Part shown: one piece after another, positions 36,924 to 48,296 of the stretch
How positions within the stretch are numbered: position 1 is the first letter of the stretch
Layout: the number at the start of each line of letters is the position of its first letter
Assembly: GCA_022510565.1 (NCBI GenBank)
Contig: JAFLTE010000014.1
Location: forward strand, 1 to 64,000
Direction: 5' to 3'
DNA: 64,000 bases
Source: Lachnospiraceae bacterium
GTDB lineage: Bacteria; Bacillota; Clostridia; Lachnospirales; Lachnospiraceae
Translations under genes and position numbers: made by a program
Notes under the pieces: model-generated
Databases searched by the model: none
What the model saw: only the letters and a program-made list of their open reading frames with translations
Told to the model about the DNA's origin: nothing

Positions 36924-38751
36924 AATCTGCGGGTCCGTTTTCCAACAGGAAACTGTGAAAATATAATAAGAAGTCAGGGTCATTATAGATATCGCTAATG
37001 CAGGCGGCTGCAGTCTGATTGTCATTATACCAGACTTCGGCAGCCTTTTTTTTCAGCTCTGTAATTTCCAAATAACCGAGATAGTATTTCAGATAGTTAC
37101 ACGGTTCTTCCGCGATGTAAGCATAGATAGCCGCCACGGTGTCAGCATTTGTGGAGCCAAAAGAAGCCAGTATTTCCTGCACGTCTTCCGGGGTGGCTCC
37201 GTCATAGTGAATGGAGATATCCAACAGAGAATACAGGCACAACTGAATCTGACGGTCCAGACGGCAGGCTAGATAGTAGGATGCTGCCTCCGGATAATCG
37301 CTGCTTGCCAGACTGATTGCATAGTCGTAGGAGGACAATTCCGCATACATTGCCCATCCCTCTACATATCCTCCATAGTAGAGAACGTTTCGCAGAGGAG
37401 TTACGCCGGACTGCGCCCAGTAACTCTGACAGTAAACCGTCTGGTAGAGATGGCCTGGGTATCCCTCATGCGCCAACGTTGTAAAAAGGGACAGATCATC
37501 GGATGTATCCATTGCATTGATGTAAATCGTATTATTCAATATGTTGTCAATAGGTGGTGTCATGTAGAATGCCGGGGCACTGTAAGGCTCCAGACTGTCA
37601 TCCACATATTTGACCGTACAGTCAATAGAAGATGTGTCTCTGTCTGCCGGAATCAAAGGATAATTTCGCTCTATGGATTTTTCCAGATAGTCCAGTATTT
37701 CTTTCGGGGACATTTCCGGAAGAAAGGCGGGCTCGGAAACGAACTTCTCCTGTAAGGATGTATCACTATGCAGCAGTTTATAAAGTGCCGTATAGTTGGC
37801 GGATAGGTCGTCATACAATAACTGTTTGATTTCGGCAATCTCCCGATTGGAGCCGGTCTGCAGACGAAGCAGCGCCTGATAATATTCCCTGCCTCCTGCA
37901 TAGTGCGCCAGTCCGCAGATTTCTTTACCGCTGCCTTTCAGAAGAGTAAGTTCGTCGGCGAGTCGGTCGTAGGCAGGAGCCACAACGGTAGATAACAGCC
38001 TTTCATTGACAGATTGGTAAGAAAGTGAGTCCTCCTCAGTCAACAGTCCGTCATTAACCAAGGCTTCGAGTCGGTTTGCGAAAGTGACTTCCAGAAAATG
38101 AGTGTGCTCCGCGAGTTGCTTAGTATCCATGAGGGCGGTGCACTGGCGGATAACCTTGTCGGCAGTGCTGTCCGACATAAAAAGTCCCGCATCGGCTTTT
38201 TCCTGCTCGTACACAGTTAATCCTTCCAGGTAGTCCGGAATCTGTGCCAGAATCGACAAATACTGCTCCACATCCTCCACGGTGTCGAGTCGGTATTCCG
38301 CAAGCAGAATCGGAAGCTCCGAGACGGCTCCCGAGGCGGGTGAGAGGGGGTCGGCAAAATAAGGATATGCCGCAGTATGACTGAGGGTGTCTGTATAGGA
38401 AATTAACAGATTGCACAGATACCTATTTTGCTCTGACAAGTGTCGGCGCGAGAATTTTTCTAACTGTTCGGACAACAGAGAAAGTGCATATACGTCGTTT
38501 GTGGCGTCGCCTGCATGATAGACGGACATTGTCAGTTGAGATTCGTCGATATGATAGGCGGACGCATCGTCCACGGAGTAATGGAAATGAATGGGATTGG
38601 CCTGAAGTTCCTGTAAGAAAAATTCCTCCACAAAAGATTCAAACTGCTCGTCTGCGTGGGTATATACATAGCCAAAAAGAGTGGCGGTGCTTAAACCCGC
38701 AAAAATAGCAAGAGTTGCTGCCCACTGTCTGATTGATAAGATACGTTTCAA
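36892..38751 (-). CDS. DUF885 domain-containing protein (putative metallopeptidase)
   Basis: HEGYPGH motif, N-terminal hydrophobic segment; 3' end overlaps the convergent marR gene by 32 bp. Confidence 0.88.
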   Translation of the reverse strand: MKRILSIRQWAATLAIFAGLSTATLFGYVYTHADEQFESFVEEFFLQELQANPIHFHYSVDDASAYHIDESQLTMSVYHAGDATNDVYALSLLSEQLEKFSRRHLSEQNRYLCNLLISYTDTLSHTAAYPYFADPLSPASGAVSELPILLAEYRLDTVEDVEQYLSILAQIPDYLEGLTVYEQEKADAGLFMSDSTADKVIRQCTALMDTKQLAEHTHFLEVTFANRLEALVNDGLLTEEDSLSYQSVNERLLSTVVAPAYDRLADELTLLKGSGKEICGLAHYAGGREYYQALLRLQTGSNREIAEIKQLLYDDLSANYTALYKLLHSDTSLQEKFVSEPAFLPEMSPKEILDYLEKSIERNYPLIPADRDTSSIDCTVKYVDDSLEPYSAPAFYMTPPIDNILNNTIYINAMDTSDDLSLFTTLAHEGYPGHLYQTVYCQSYWAQSGVTPLRNVLYYGGYVEGWAMYAELSSYDYAISLASSDYPEAASYYLACRLDRQIQLCLYSLLDISIHYDGATPEDVQEILASFGSTNADTVAAIYAYIAEEPCNYLKYYLGYLEITELKKKAAEVWYNDNQTAAACISDIYNDPDFLLYFHSFLLENGPADFRTLSDLLSS

Positions 38752-38849
38752 GAGAGTACCTGCCGGATGGGTTTGTAATAATATATGAACCGCATGGAAA
38801 AAACATGAGTGAGAGACTGGGCTCTGTTATAGAATCCCATTAAAACGGT

Positions 38850-39929
38850 CTAATAAATAATCCGGTCGCGGCCGCTTTCTTTACCGAGATATAATTTTTC
38901 GTCCGCTTCTTTCAGTATAACTGTCAGTTCACTGTGGAAGTCGTACTCTACCAATCCGAATGTCAAAGATACGGAGAACGATTCGTTTCCGCTTTCAAAG
39001 GTAATAGACTTGATTTTTTGCCTGAGAGATTCTAACTCAATGTACGCTTCATCGCCGTTCAGTATTGGGAATATTAATAGAAATTCTTCGCCGCCCCAAC
39101 GTGACACAAAAGAATCCTTCGGCAATTCTTTGCGGAATGTTTCCGCGATTTTCTTTAGTACAATGTCGCCCACATCATGCCCGTACGTATCGTTGACATG
39201 CTTGAAGAAGTCGATATCACACAGACAAATGCTGACTTGATTCTCGGCGGATTTAAGCAGATTTTCCAGATACTCTATTGTACTGCGGCGGTTATTTAAC
39301 CCGGTCAAAGGATCGATGCTGGCTTGCTTCTTGAGCTGTTCATTGTATTCAATCAGTTTACCTTCCAACGCTTGTGTATCCGTGCTGAAAAAATAGGCAA
39401 GCAGCGAAAGCGACAGTATAATTGCAACGGAATTTACAATTTGAAAAGCGGCATTGAGCTGTGGAGTTACAATGATGTCAGGACTGTTGTTCTGACAGTA
39501 AAAATATAAGTATATACGCATTGCCAGCAGTGCGGTAACATAAATAATCTTAGCGGCCTCGTGTTTGTATTTGGCGAAAAAAACAAATACCACCAACACA
39601 AAGAGGAAAGTTTGTACACCGATACCCCAGCCGAACATGTGTACATTTGATACAATCCAGATTAGCATACATACGTTAAGTATACAGTAGGAGACAAAAG
39701 TGCGGCGATAGTAGGACAATACGAAAATAGCCAGAAAAATTGTCATACACACCTGGGAGAAAATCATTCCGCCTACATAAGAAGTAAGAAAAAACAGAAT
39801 GCTGTTTGCGAATGAGTAGATAATCATAGTCAAAGTGAGCATTCTGACTACAACAATGAGCTTGGCGGATTCATTTTGGTCGCCGGTATCTTTGCAGATA
39901 CCTTTATAAAGCGTGGAAAGTAAATTCAT
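38850..39929 (-). CDS. Membrane GGDEF diguanylate cyclase
   Basis: DPLTGLNNRRS, CDIDFFKHVNDTYGHDVGD, RWGGEEFLLIFP. Confidence 0.95.
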   Translation of the reverse strand: MNLLSTLYKGICKDTGDQNESAKLIVVVRMLTLTMIIYSFANSILFFLTSYVGGMIFSQVCMTIFLAIFVLSYYRRTFVSYCILNVCMLIWIVSNVHMFGWGIGVQTFLFVLVVFVFFAKYKHEAAKIIYVTALLAMRIYLYFYCQNNSPDIIVTPQLNAAFQIVNSVAIILSLSLLAYFFSTDTQALEGKLIEYNEQLKKQASIDPLTGLNNRRSTIEYLENLLKSAENQVSICLCDIDFFKHVNDTYGHDVGDIVLKKIAETFRKELPKDSFVSRWGGEEFLLIFPILNGDEAYIELESLRQKIKSITFESGNESFSVSLTFGLVEYDFHSELTVILKEADEKLYLGKESGRDRIIY

Positions 39930-40116
39930 TGCAGTGCCCCTTAGTCCAATTTGGGTTTATCATACACTAAATTGAAGTTTAATGCAATTGCCCGTAAAAA
40001 AAAGGGATGAAATAACATTGACAGCATATTTTAATATTGATAGAATGATAACACGAGGAGCAATCTTATCTCCGAGGAACTTTATAATTCTAATTCAATC
40101 ATAGGGAGGAAAAAGA

Positions 40117-41130
40117 ATGAAGAAGAAATTGGCACTTTTGTTGGTGGCAGCCATGACGATGGCATCCGTAATGGGATGTGGTGGAAAATCCGATGGGGCA
40201 GCACCGGCATCAACAGATTCAGCTGACAGTGGTTCAGGTGCAAGTTCAGGCGCTACGATTAAGGTTGGTATTATCAACAACGACCCTAATGAGTCCGGTT
40301 ATCGTACAGCCAATGATGCAGACTTGAAGAAGACATTTACAGCAGAGAACGGCTATGATGCATCTTTCTATTACAGCATGAAGAACGATGAGCAGATTAC
40401 AGGTGCTCAGCAGTTTATCCAGAACGGAGTGGATTATCTCCTTCTGTCCGCAGCCGATGTATCCGGTTGGGATACTGTTCTTCAGGATGCACAGGCAGCA
40501 GGTATCAAGGTTATCCTTTTTGACCGTACCATTGATGCAGATGAGAGTCTCTATGAGGCATCCATCGTATCCGATATGGCTAAAGAGGGTCAGACAGCAG
40601 TTGACTGGTTAAAGGGACAGGGTCTCAGTGAGTACAATATCATCCATCTTCAGGGTGTTATGGGTTCCGCAGCACAGGTTGGTCGTTCCGGAGCACTGAC
40701 TGATACAGCAGCAGCTGAAGGTTGGAACATTGTTACGCAGCAGACTGCAGAGTGGAATGCTGAGACTGCACAGCAGATCGTTCAGTCCGTAATCGATTCC
40801 GGACAGTCCTTCAATGTAATCTATGCAGAGAATGACGATATGGCTAAGGGTGCTGTAGCAGCACTTGACAGCGCAGGTATCACACACGGTGTAAACGGCG
40901 ACGTAATTATCATGGGCTTCGACTGCAACAAGTGGGCACTTGAGGAGTTAAAGGCAGGTAACTGGAACTATGACGGTCAGTGTAACCCGTTCCAGTCTTC
41001 TTACATCAATGATATCATCAAGACTCTTGAGAGCGGCGGTTCTATTTCTCAGAAGACCATTATCATGGATGAGAAAGGTTTTGACGCTACAACAATTACC
41101 GATGACGATGTAAATAACTACGGTATCTAA
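40117..41130 (+). CDS. Sugar ABC transporter substrate-binding lipoprotein
   Basis: Lipobox MASVMGCGG; periplasmic binding protein-like sequence followed by ATPase and permeases. Confidence 0.93.
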   Translation: MKKKLALLLVAAMTMASVMGCGGKSDGAAPASTDSADSGSGASSGATIKVGIINNDPNESGYRTANDADLKKTFTAENGYDASFYYSMKNDEQITGAQQFIQNGVDYLLLSAADVSGWDTVLQDAQAAGIKVILFDRTIDADESLYEASIVSDMAKEGQTAVDWLKGQGLSEYNIIHLQGVMGSAAQVGRSGALTDTAAAEGWNIVTQQTAEWNAETAQQIVQSVIDSGQSFNVIYAENDDMAKGAVAALDSAGITHGVNGDVIIMGFDCNKWALEELKAGNWNYDGQCNPFQSSYINDIIKTLESGGSISQKTIIMDEKGFDATTITDDDVNNYGI

Positions 41131-41175
41131 GAGTAAGTAATTAAGCAAAATAGTTCCAGACGTTTTGCGACATAA

Positions 41176-41226
41176 AAGGCGCAGCGCAGATTTATAAATA
41201 TTCATTTATGCTGCGCTGCGCTTTAT
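41176..41226 (+). terminator. Intercistronic stem-loop between SBP and ATPase genes
   Basis: GCGCAGCGCAG...CTGCGCTGCGC 11-bp perfect GC-rich stem then TTTATTATT. Confidence 0.75.
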
Positions 41227-41274
41227 TATTATGTTATACTGTAATACAAAGAATGTCAGGAGGTGTATTCAGGG

Positions 41275-42795
41275 GTGAGTGATAACGTTGTATTAAAGAT
41301 GAGAAACATTCACAAACGATTTCCTGGTGTGTATGCCCTGCAGGGAGTGGATTTCACACTGCGTAAAGGTGAGATCCATGCGCTGATGGGGGAGAATGGT
41401 GCCGGGAAGTCAACTCTGATCAAAGTGTTGACGGGGGTTTACACAAAAGATGAAGGAGAAATCAGCATTGACGATCAGGTGGTAGCAATCCATTCGCCGC
41501 AGCAGGCGCAGAATGCCGGAATCAGTACCGTATATCAGGAAATTACGCTGTGCCCGAATCTTTCGGTTGCGGAGAATATGTACATAGGGCGGACAGAGGG
41601 TGTATATCAGAATTGGAAAAAAGTCAATGCCGATGCAGATAAGATATTACAGTCACTGGATATACCTGCCAAGGCAACACAGCAGTTATCCAGTTGTTCT
41701 ATCGCGGTTCAGCAGATGGTAGCCATTGCACGCGCGGTGGATATGGATTGTAAGGTTCTGATTTTGGATGAGCCGACATCTTCCTTGGATGAGCAGGAAG
41801 TAGCGAAGCTGTTCAAGCTCATGCGGGATTTGAAACAAAGAGGAGTCGGCATTATCTTTGTTACGCATTTCTTAGATCAGGTATATGAAGTATGTGACAG
41901 AATTACGGTTATGCGTGACGGACAGTTGGTTGGCGAATATATAATCGAGGAACTTCCGAGGGTTCAGCTTGTGTCCAAAATGCTTGGTAAGGAACTGGAC
42001 GATATGTCCGATATTCACGGTGAGTATCAGACCTATGAGGCAGAAGCGGGCGAAGCACCGGTATTTGAGGCATCGGGGCTTGCAAGTGACTCGGGTATCA
42101 AGCCCTTTGATTTTCATATAAACAAAGGTGAAGTAAACGGTTTCACCGGACTGCTCGGTTCAGGCAGAAGTGAGTGTGTGCGTGCAATCTTCGGTGCTGA
42201 CAGGGTGACTCACGGAAATGTTAAGATGAATGGCAAAGAAGTCAAGATTTCCAAACCGATTGATGCTATGCGAAACGGAATTGCCTATCTGCCTGAAGAC
42301 AGGAAAGTGGACGGAATCGTGGGTGACCTTTCGGTGCGGGACAATCTGATCCTGGCGGCGCAGGTATTAAAAGGATTCCTGAAACCTTTCTCCAAAGCTG
42401 AAGCAAATAAGTTTGCAGATGAATACATCAAGCTTCTGAGTATCAAGACGGCCTCTGCGGACACACCCATCAAATCGCTTTCGGGCGGCAATCAGCAGAA
42501 GGTTATCGTGGCAAGATGGCTGCTGACACATCCGGAATATTTGATTCTGGATGAGCCGACGAGAGGTATCGATGTGGGTACGAAGGTAGACATACAGAAG
42601 TTGGTGCTGAAACTGGCTTCGGAGGGCATGAGCGTCACTTTCATATCTTCCGAGTTGGATGAGATGCTGCGCACCTGTTCTCGTCTGATTGTCATGAGGG
42701 ATTTGAATGTGGTTGGCGAGCTGACGGGTCAGGATATGAACCAGAGCAAAGTTATGAGTACGATTGCCGGAGGTGAGAAGAAGAATGCAGAATAA
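41275..42795 (+). CDS. Sugar ABC transporter ATP-binding protein (two ABC domains)
   Basis: Walker A GENGAGKST; second-domain signature LSGGNQQKV; RBS AGGAGG before GTG. Confidence 0.94.
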   Translation: MSDNVVLKMRNIHKRFPGVYALQGVDFTLRKGEIHALMGENGAGKSTLIKVLTGVYTKDEGEISIDDQVVAIHSPQQAQNAGISTVYQEITLCPNLSVAENMYIGRTEGVYQNWKKVNADADKILQSLDIPAKATQQLSSCSIAVQQMVAIARAVDMDCKVLILDEPTSSLDEQEVAKLFKLMRDLKQRGVGIIFVTHFLDQVYEVCDRITVMRDGQLVGEYIIEELPRVQLVSKMLGKELDDMSDIHGEYQTYEAEAGEAPVFEASGLASDSGIKPFDFHINKGEVNGFTGLLGSGRSECVRAIFGADRVTHGNVKMNGKEVKISKPIDAMRNGIAYLPEDRKVDGIVGDLSVRDNLILAAQVLKGFLKPFSKAEANKFADEYIKLLSIKTASADTPIKSLSGGNQQKVIVARWLLTHPEYLILDEPTRGIDVGTKVDIQKLVLKLASEGMSVTFISSELDEMLRTCSRLIVMRDLNVVGELTGQDMNQSKVMSTIAGGEKKNAE

Positions 42796-43864
42796 TAAAA
42801 GTTCAGCGGTTTCGGTTTTTTTGGGGAAGTTGGTCAGGCAGCAGTTTTTTATCCCGTTGACAGCTCTGTTTTTGCTTGCATTATTTAACCTGATTGTAGA
42901 TCCTTCCTTTTTTAAAATTACAATAAATACAAACAGTGCAGGCAATCCGGTATTGTCGGGCGCTTTGATTACGATTCTGGACAACGGTTCCGAATTTGCA
43001 ATTCTTGCGATTGGTATGACGCTGGTTACGGCAGCCTCCAAAGGTCAGGATATCAGTGTGGGTGCAGCAACTGCGATTGCAGGCAGTATCCTGCTTAGGA
43101 TGCTGTGCGGAACGAATTCTCGTCCGGAGACAATTCAAATGCCCATTATTGCAGCATTTCTGATCAGCTGTGTTGTAGCGATGCTGTTTGGCGCTTTCAA
43201 CGGTGTGCTGGTAGCCTATTTCAAGATACAGCCCATGGTGGCAACGTTGATTTTGTACACAGCGGGACGTTCCATTGCGGCATGGTTCAACAATAATGAG
43301 CTTCCGATTGTTACCGATGCAGTGTTCTCATATATTGGCGGATTTATTCCGGGCATTCCGATTCCTACACCGTTCTTTATTGCGGTGGCGTGCATAATCA
43401 TCATTACACTCGTATTAAAGTTTACCAATTTGAGATTATATACACAGTCAGTCGGTATCAATGAAAGTTCCGCCAGATTAAATGGATTGAATCCTGCAGC
43501 GATTAAGATTCTGTCCTTTGTAATCATGGGGCTTTGTGTTGCGGTTGTCGGATTAATTAAAGTCAGCCGTTTGTCTACCATTAACTACTCAGTTATTGCC
43601 AAAGATATTGAGATGGATGCCATCCTTGCGGTTGCGCTGGGTGGAAATTCTCTTAGCGGCGGTAAATTTAATATGGCAGCTTCAATTATGGGTGCTTATA
43701 TCATTCAGTTCCTGACTACCACTCTGTATAGACGTCAGGTACCGTCTGATGCACTTCCCGCATATAAGGCGGTTGTGGTAATCATTCTGGTTGTTATGAG
43801 TGCGCCGGTGGTAAGAGAGTACTTTGCCTCTCTTATGAAGAAGTTAAAGAAGGAGGTGGCTTAG
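42785..43864 (+). CDS. Sugar ABC transporter permease
   Basis: Polytopic; LTTLYRRQVPSDALPAYKAVVV; overlaps the ATPase 3' end. Confidence 0.92.
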   Translation: MQNNKSSAVSVFLGKLVRQQFFIPLTALFLLALFNLIVDPSFFKITINTNSAGNPVLSGALITILDNGSEFAILAIGMTLVTAASKGQDISVGAATAIAGSILLRMLCGTNSRPETIQMPIIAAFLISCVVAMLFGAFNGVLVAYFKIQPMVATLILYTAGRSIAAWFNNNELPIVTDAVFSYIGGFIPGIPIPTPFFIAVACIIIITLVLKFTNLRLYTQSVGINESSARLNGLNPAAIKILSFVIMGLCVAVVGLIKVSRLSTINYSVIAKDIEMDAILAVALGGNSLSGGKFNMAASIMGAYIIQFLTTTLYRRQVPSDALPAYKAVVVIILVVMSAPVVREYFASLMKKLKKEVA

Positions 43865-43865
43865 T

Positions 43866-44912
43866 ATGTCAAAGAATAACTCGTCTGTACAGGGCGGTGG
43901 TCTGGGTAGCAGATTCAAAAATATGACAGATACTAATCTGCTCCTTTTGATTACCATAGTTATTTTTTTCCTGATGTATATCGGTGCCATGATTTTTCTG
44001 GGCAGTGGTTTTTTGAGGGCACAGACTTTCTTTAATATTTTGAATGCAAATGCGTCGTTGATTATTCTGTCATGCGGATTAAGTCTTGTCATGATTACCG
44101 GAAGCATTGATATTTCGGTGGGCGGTGTTACGGCGTTAATCAGTATGTGCTGTGCGGTATATCTGGACTACAAGGGCGGCAACGTGTTTGTGTCGGTTAT
44201 GATAGCGCTGGCCATCGGTCTTGCCTTTGGTCTGTTTCAAGGTTTTTTGATTGCCTATCTCGAAATCCAACCGTTTATTGTTACACTGGCGGGTATGTTT
44301 TTTGCCCGCGGTATGACAACGATTGTCAATACCAATCCGTTCAATGTGGCAAACGAAAGCTTCGTTGCATTGAAGAACACTCGTATTAATGTTCCGGGTA
44401 TGGGATTTGTAAATCCGAAAGGTGAATATGTAGATGCCTATGTGCAGATCGGTGTCATAGTTGCACTGCTGGTTGTAGTCGTTATGTTCTGTATTCTCAG
44501 ATGGACGAAACTGGGACGCTCGTTCTACGCGGTCGGCGGTAAGGCTGAGAGCGCATTGATGTTAGGTCTCAATGTTAAGAGAACGAAGTTTATTGCGCAT
44601 GTACTCTGCGGTCTGCTTTCCGGAATCGGCGGATATGTATATTTTCTCTATTCCGGTAACGGCTCTGCCGCGAACGCGACGGGAATGGAGATGAATGCCA
44701 TCGCATCCTCCATCATAGGCGGCACGATGCTGACAGGTGGTGTCGGTAATATTATAGGAACATTTTTCGGTGTATTGTCGTTCAGCACGATTCAGAATAT
44801 TGTTGCTTCTGCCGGACTGGGCGAAGCGTGGTGGACAGGAATCACGAAGGCGGCGATGCTCTGCCTGTTCCTGCTGATACAGAGTATTGTTATGGCACGT
44901 AAAAAGAAATAA
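43866..44912 (+). CDS. Sugar ABC transporter permease
   Basis: GSIDISVGGVTAL, YAVGGKAESALMLGLNV. Confidence 0.93.
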   Translation: MSKNNSSVQGGGLGSRFKNMTDTNLLLLITIVIFFLMYIGAMIFLGSGFLRAQTFFNILNANASLIILSCGLSLVMITGSIDISVGGVTALISMCCAVYLDYKGGNVFVSVMIALAIGLAFGLFQGFLIAYLEIQPFIVTLAGMFFARGMTTIVNTNPFNVANESFVALKNTRINVPGMGFVNPKGEYVDAYVQIGVIVALLVVVVMFCILRWTKLGRSFYAVGGKAESALMLGLNVKRTKFIAHVLCGLLSGIGGYVYFLYSGNGSAANATGMEMNAIASSIIGGTMLTGGVGNIIGTFFGVLSFSTIQNIVASAGLGEAWWTGITKAAMLCLFLLIQSIVMARKKK

Positions 44913-44948
44913 ATATAATAAATAATTTATATGGGACGGAGGTATAAG

Positions 44949-46538
44949 ATGGGGGCAAAAGAATGTATTGCAAGCGGTAATTCTGTACTGGGCATCGAGT
45001 TCGGTTCCACCAGAATTAAGGCAGTGCTGACCGACGAGAATAATCAGCCGATTGCGTCCGGCGCACACGATTGGGAGAACAGGTTGGAGAACGGAATCTG
45101 GACATACAGTCTGGATGACATTTGGACGGGATTGCAGGACTGCTACAAAAAATTGGCGGAGGATGTACAGGCACAGTGCGGGGAGAAATTGACTCGGTTT
45201 GGGGCAATCGGATTCAGTGCTATGATGCACGGGTATATGGCTTTTAACGATAAAGATGAGCTTATGGTGCCCTTCCGTACATGGAGAAATACGATTACCG
45301 AGGAAGCGTCCACCAAGCTGACGGAACTGTTTAACTATCATATTCCGCAGAGATGGACGATTGCACATCTCTATCAGGCGATCTTAAGCGGTGAAGAGCA
45401 CGTGGCAGATTTAAAGTTCGTGATTACGCTGGCAGGATACATACAGTGGAAACTGACGGGTGAGAAGGTGGTCGGTGTAGGAGAGGCCTCCGGTATGTTC
45501 CCTATCGATATTGCTACGGGACAGTTCAACGAGAAGATGATTGAACAGTTTGACGCTGCCGTGGCGGATAAGGGTTTTGCGTGGAAGCTGCGCGATGTAC
45601 TTCCTGCTGTCTATACGGCAGGGCAGCAGGCGGGTGCGCTTACGGAAGAGGGAGCAAAACTGTTAGACCCTACCGGGACATTACAGGCAGGTATTCCGTT
45701 TTGTCCGCCGGAAGGTGATGCGGGTACGGGAATGGCAGCGACCAATAGTGTGGCGAAACGTACCGGTAACGTATCGGCGGGAACAAGCGTGTTCGGTATG
45801 ATTGTTTTGGAGAAAGAGTTGTCCAAGGTATACGATGCGATCGATCTGGTGACCACGCCCGACGGCAGCCTGGTGGCTATGGTACACTGCAATAACTGTA
45901 CCTCCGACTTAAATGCGTGGGTAAACATATTTAAGGAATATTCCGAACTCATGGGTATGAAAGTAGATATGAACGAGCTGTACGGCAATCTATACCGTAA
46001 GGCACTGGAGGGCGATGACGACTGCGGCGGTTTGTTGGCGTATAACTATTTCTCCGGAGAGCATGTGACGGGATTCAATGAAGGACGGCCTTTGTTTGTC
46101 CGCACACCGGATGCCAAGTTTACTCTGGCAAACTTTATGAGGGTACATCTTTTTACATCGCTCGGCGCGTTGAAAACGGGACTGGATATCCTCTTAAAAG
46201 AAGAGGGTGTGCAGGTAGATGAAATTCTCGGACACGGTGGACTCTTTAAAACCAAGGGCGTAGGTCAGAGCATTCTGGCGGCAGCTATCGACGCGCCGGT
46301 GAGCGTAATGGAGACAGCGGGAGAAGGCGGTGCATGGGGTATCGCACTGCTGGCGTCTTACATGATTAATAAGGGCGAGGGTGAGAGTCTTGCAGCCTTC
46401 CTTGACAATAAAGTATTTGCCGGACAGAAAGGTGAGAAGATGGCACCCAGGGCAAGTGACGTGCAGGGATTCAATCAATTTATGAAACGCTACAGCGCGG
46501 GCCTTGCTGTTGAGAGAGCGGCGGTCGAAAGCATGTAG
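44949..46538 (+). CDS. FGGY family carbohydrate kinase
   Basis: [17 protein letters not shown] and [16 protein letters not shown]; sugar operon context. Confidence 0.9.
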   Translation: MGAKECIASGNSVLGIEFGSTRIKAVLTDENNQPIASGAHDWENRLENGIWTYSLDDIWTGLQDCYKKLAEDVQAQCGEKLTRFGAIGFSAMMHGYMAFNDKDELMVPFRTWRNTITEEASTKLTELFNYHIPQRWTIAHLYQAILSGEEHVADLKFVITLAGYIQWKLTGEKVVGVGEASGMFPIDIATGQFNEKMIEQFDAAVADKGFAWKLRDVLPAVYTAGQQAGALTEEGAKLLDPTGTLQAGIPFCPPEGDAGTGMAATNSVAKRTGNVSAGTSVFGMIVLEKELSKVYDAIDLVTTPDGSLVAMVHCNNCTSDLNAWVNIFKEYSELMGMKVDMNELYGNLYRKALEGDDDCGGLLAYNYFSGEHVTGFNEGRPLFVRTPDAKFTLANFMRVHLFTSLGALKTGLDILLKEEGVQVDEILGHGGLFKTKGVGQSILAAAIDAPVSVMETAGEGGAWGIALLASYMINKGEGESLAAFLDNKVFAGQKGEKMAPRASDVQGFNQFMKRYSAGLAVERAAVESM

Positions 46539-46586
46539 AAACATGCATTCCTCCGAAGCGGAGAAAATAGGAAAGGTGTTGAATAT

Positions 46587-47285
46587 ATGTTAGAGGAATT
46601 AAAGAAACGTGTCTATGAAGCAAATATGCTTCTGCCTAAGTACGGACTGGTTACTTTTACATGGGGAAATGTCAGTGAGATAGATGAGGAGAGTGGTATC
46701 TTCGCCATCAAGCCCAGCGGCGTGGATTATGACAAACTGACTCCCGACGATATGGTGTTAATGGATTTAAACGGCAATAAAGTGGAAGGCAGATACAATC
46801 CTTCCTCCGATACGCCGACTCACCTCGAACTGTACAGGGCATTTCCGGAGATTGGCGGCATCGTACATACCCATTCTTCTTATGCCACAAGCTGGGCGCA
46901 GGCGGGCAGAGGGATTCCCTGCTACGGTACGACCCATGCGGATTACATATATGGAGAGGTACCCTGCCTGCGCTGTCTGACGGAAGAGGAGATCAATGAG
47001 GCTTATGAGAAGAATACAGGGCTTCTGATTGTGGGTTATTTTAAGCAAGAGGAGCGGGACATCATGGCAGTGCCGGCTGCGCTCTGTAAAAATCATGGAC
47101 CTTTTACCTGGGGTAAAGACGGACATGAGGCAGTGCACAATGCGGTGGTGCTGGAAGAAGTGGCGAAGATGGCTTATCGTGCGGAGATTATCAATCCGAG
47201 AATTCAGCCTGCGCCTCAGGAACTGCAGGATAAGCACTACTACAGGAAACACGGCGCAAACGCATACTATGGGCAGGATAAGTGA
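46587..47285 (+). CDS. araD: L-ribulose-5-phosphate 4-epimerase
   Basis: GLVTFTWGNVSEID, KPSGVDYDKLTPDDMV, HTHSSYAT. Confidence 0.93.
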   Translation: MLEELKKRVYEANMLLPKYGLVTFTWGNVSEIDEESGIFAIKPSGVDYDKLTPDDMVLMDLNGNKVEGRYNPSSDTPTHLELYRAFPEIGGIVHTHSSYATSWAQAGRGIPCYGTTHADYIYGEVPCLRCLTEEEINEAYEKNTGLLIVGYFKQEERDIMAVPAALCKNHGPFTWGKDGHEAVHNAVVLEEVAKMAYRAEIINPRIQPAPQELQDKHYYRKHGANAYYGQDK

Positions 47286-47456
47286 CAAGGCTTGCTGTGG
47301 GTAGCGCAAGTATGCTTTGAGTAAAGCAAAACAAGGTAAAAACAAAGCAATAATTTAGTAGAGAAGCAATGCGGTTCATGTTATGATAATTAACAGTATA
47401 TAACATGCGCCGCAAACGTATGAAAATTTAAAGCTAAGAAAAGACGGAGGTTAGCT

Positions 47457-48296
47457 ATGAACAAATTAGAGTTGCAAAAAACAGCTAATGAAGTCCGCAA
47501 AGGAATCGTGACCGCTGTGCACGGTGCGAAGGCGGGACATCCGGGCGGTTCGTTATCCGCGGCGGACATTTTTACTTATCTCTATTTCGAAGAGATGAAT
47601 ATTGACCCGAAGGACCCCAAGAAGGAAGACAGAGACCGATTTGTATTGTCCAAGGGACACAATGCGCCCGGTCTGTACTCTGCACTTGCCAACAGAGGAT
47701 ATTTTCCGGTCGAGGATTTAAAGACACTGCGTCATCTCGGATCCTATCTGCAGGGACATCCCTGTATGCAGGAGACACCCGGCGTGGATATGTCTTCCGG
47801 CTCTCTCGGTCAGGGTATTTCCGCGGCGGTCGGCATGGCACTGGCGGGCAAGATGGATAACAAGAGCTACAGGGTATATACGCTTCTGGGCGATGGTGAG
47901 ATTCAGGAAGGACAGGTTTGGGAAGCTTCCATGTTTGCCGGACACCGCAAGCTGGACAATCTGGTAGTGATTGTCGACAATAACGGATTGCAGATCGACG
48001 GTAAGATTGACGATGTATGCTCCCCTTATCCGATCGACAAGAAGTTTGAGGCGTTCAATTTCCATGTCATCAATATCGACGGAAACGATTTCGATCAACT
48101 TGAGGCAGCGTTTAAAGAAGCCAGAGCAACCAAAGGAATGCCTACCGCGATCATCTGTAAGACGCTCAAGGGTAAGGGTGTATCCTTCATGGAAGGCAAT
48201 GTGGGATGGCACGGCAAAGCTCCCAATGACGAGGAGTATGCGGTTGCGATGTCAGATCTTGAGAAAATCGGTGAAGAATTGGGAGGTGCTAACTAA
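47457..48296 (+). CDS. Transketolase N-terminal subunit
   Basis: AKAGHPGGSLSAADI, LLGDGEIQEGQVWEA TPP motif. Confidence 0.95.
   Translation: MNKLELQKTANEVRKGIVTAVHGAKAGHPGGSLSAADIFTYLYFEEMNIDPKDPKKEDRDRFVLSKGHNAPGLYSALANRGYFPVEDLKTLRHLGSYLQGHPCMQETPGVDMSSGSLGQGISAAVGMALAGKMDNKSYRVYTLLGDGEIQEGQVWEASMFAGHRKLDNLVVIVDNNGLQIDGKIDDVCSPYPIDKKFEAFNFHVINIDGNDFDQLEAAFKEARATKGMPTAIICKTLKGKGVSFMEGNVGWHGKAPNDEEYAVAMSDLEKIGEELGGAN

Noticed and set aside
46539-46586. GCATGT-agaa-ACATGC hairpin as a terminator between kinase and araD
   Set aside because: Weak 6-bp stem without T-tract and only ~48 nt between co-directional genes; likely incidental.
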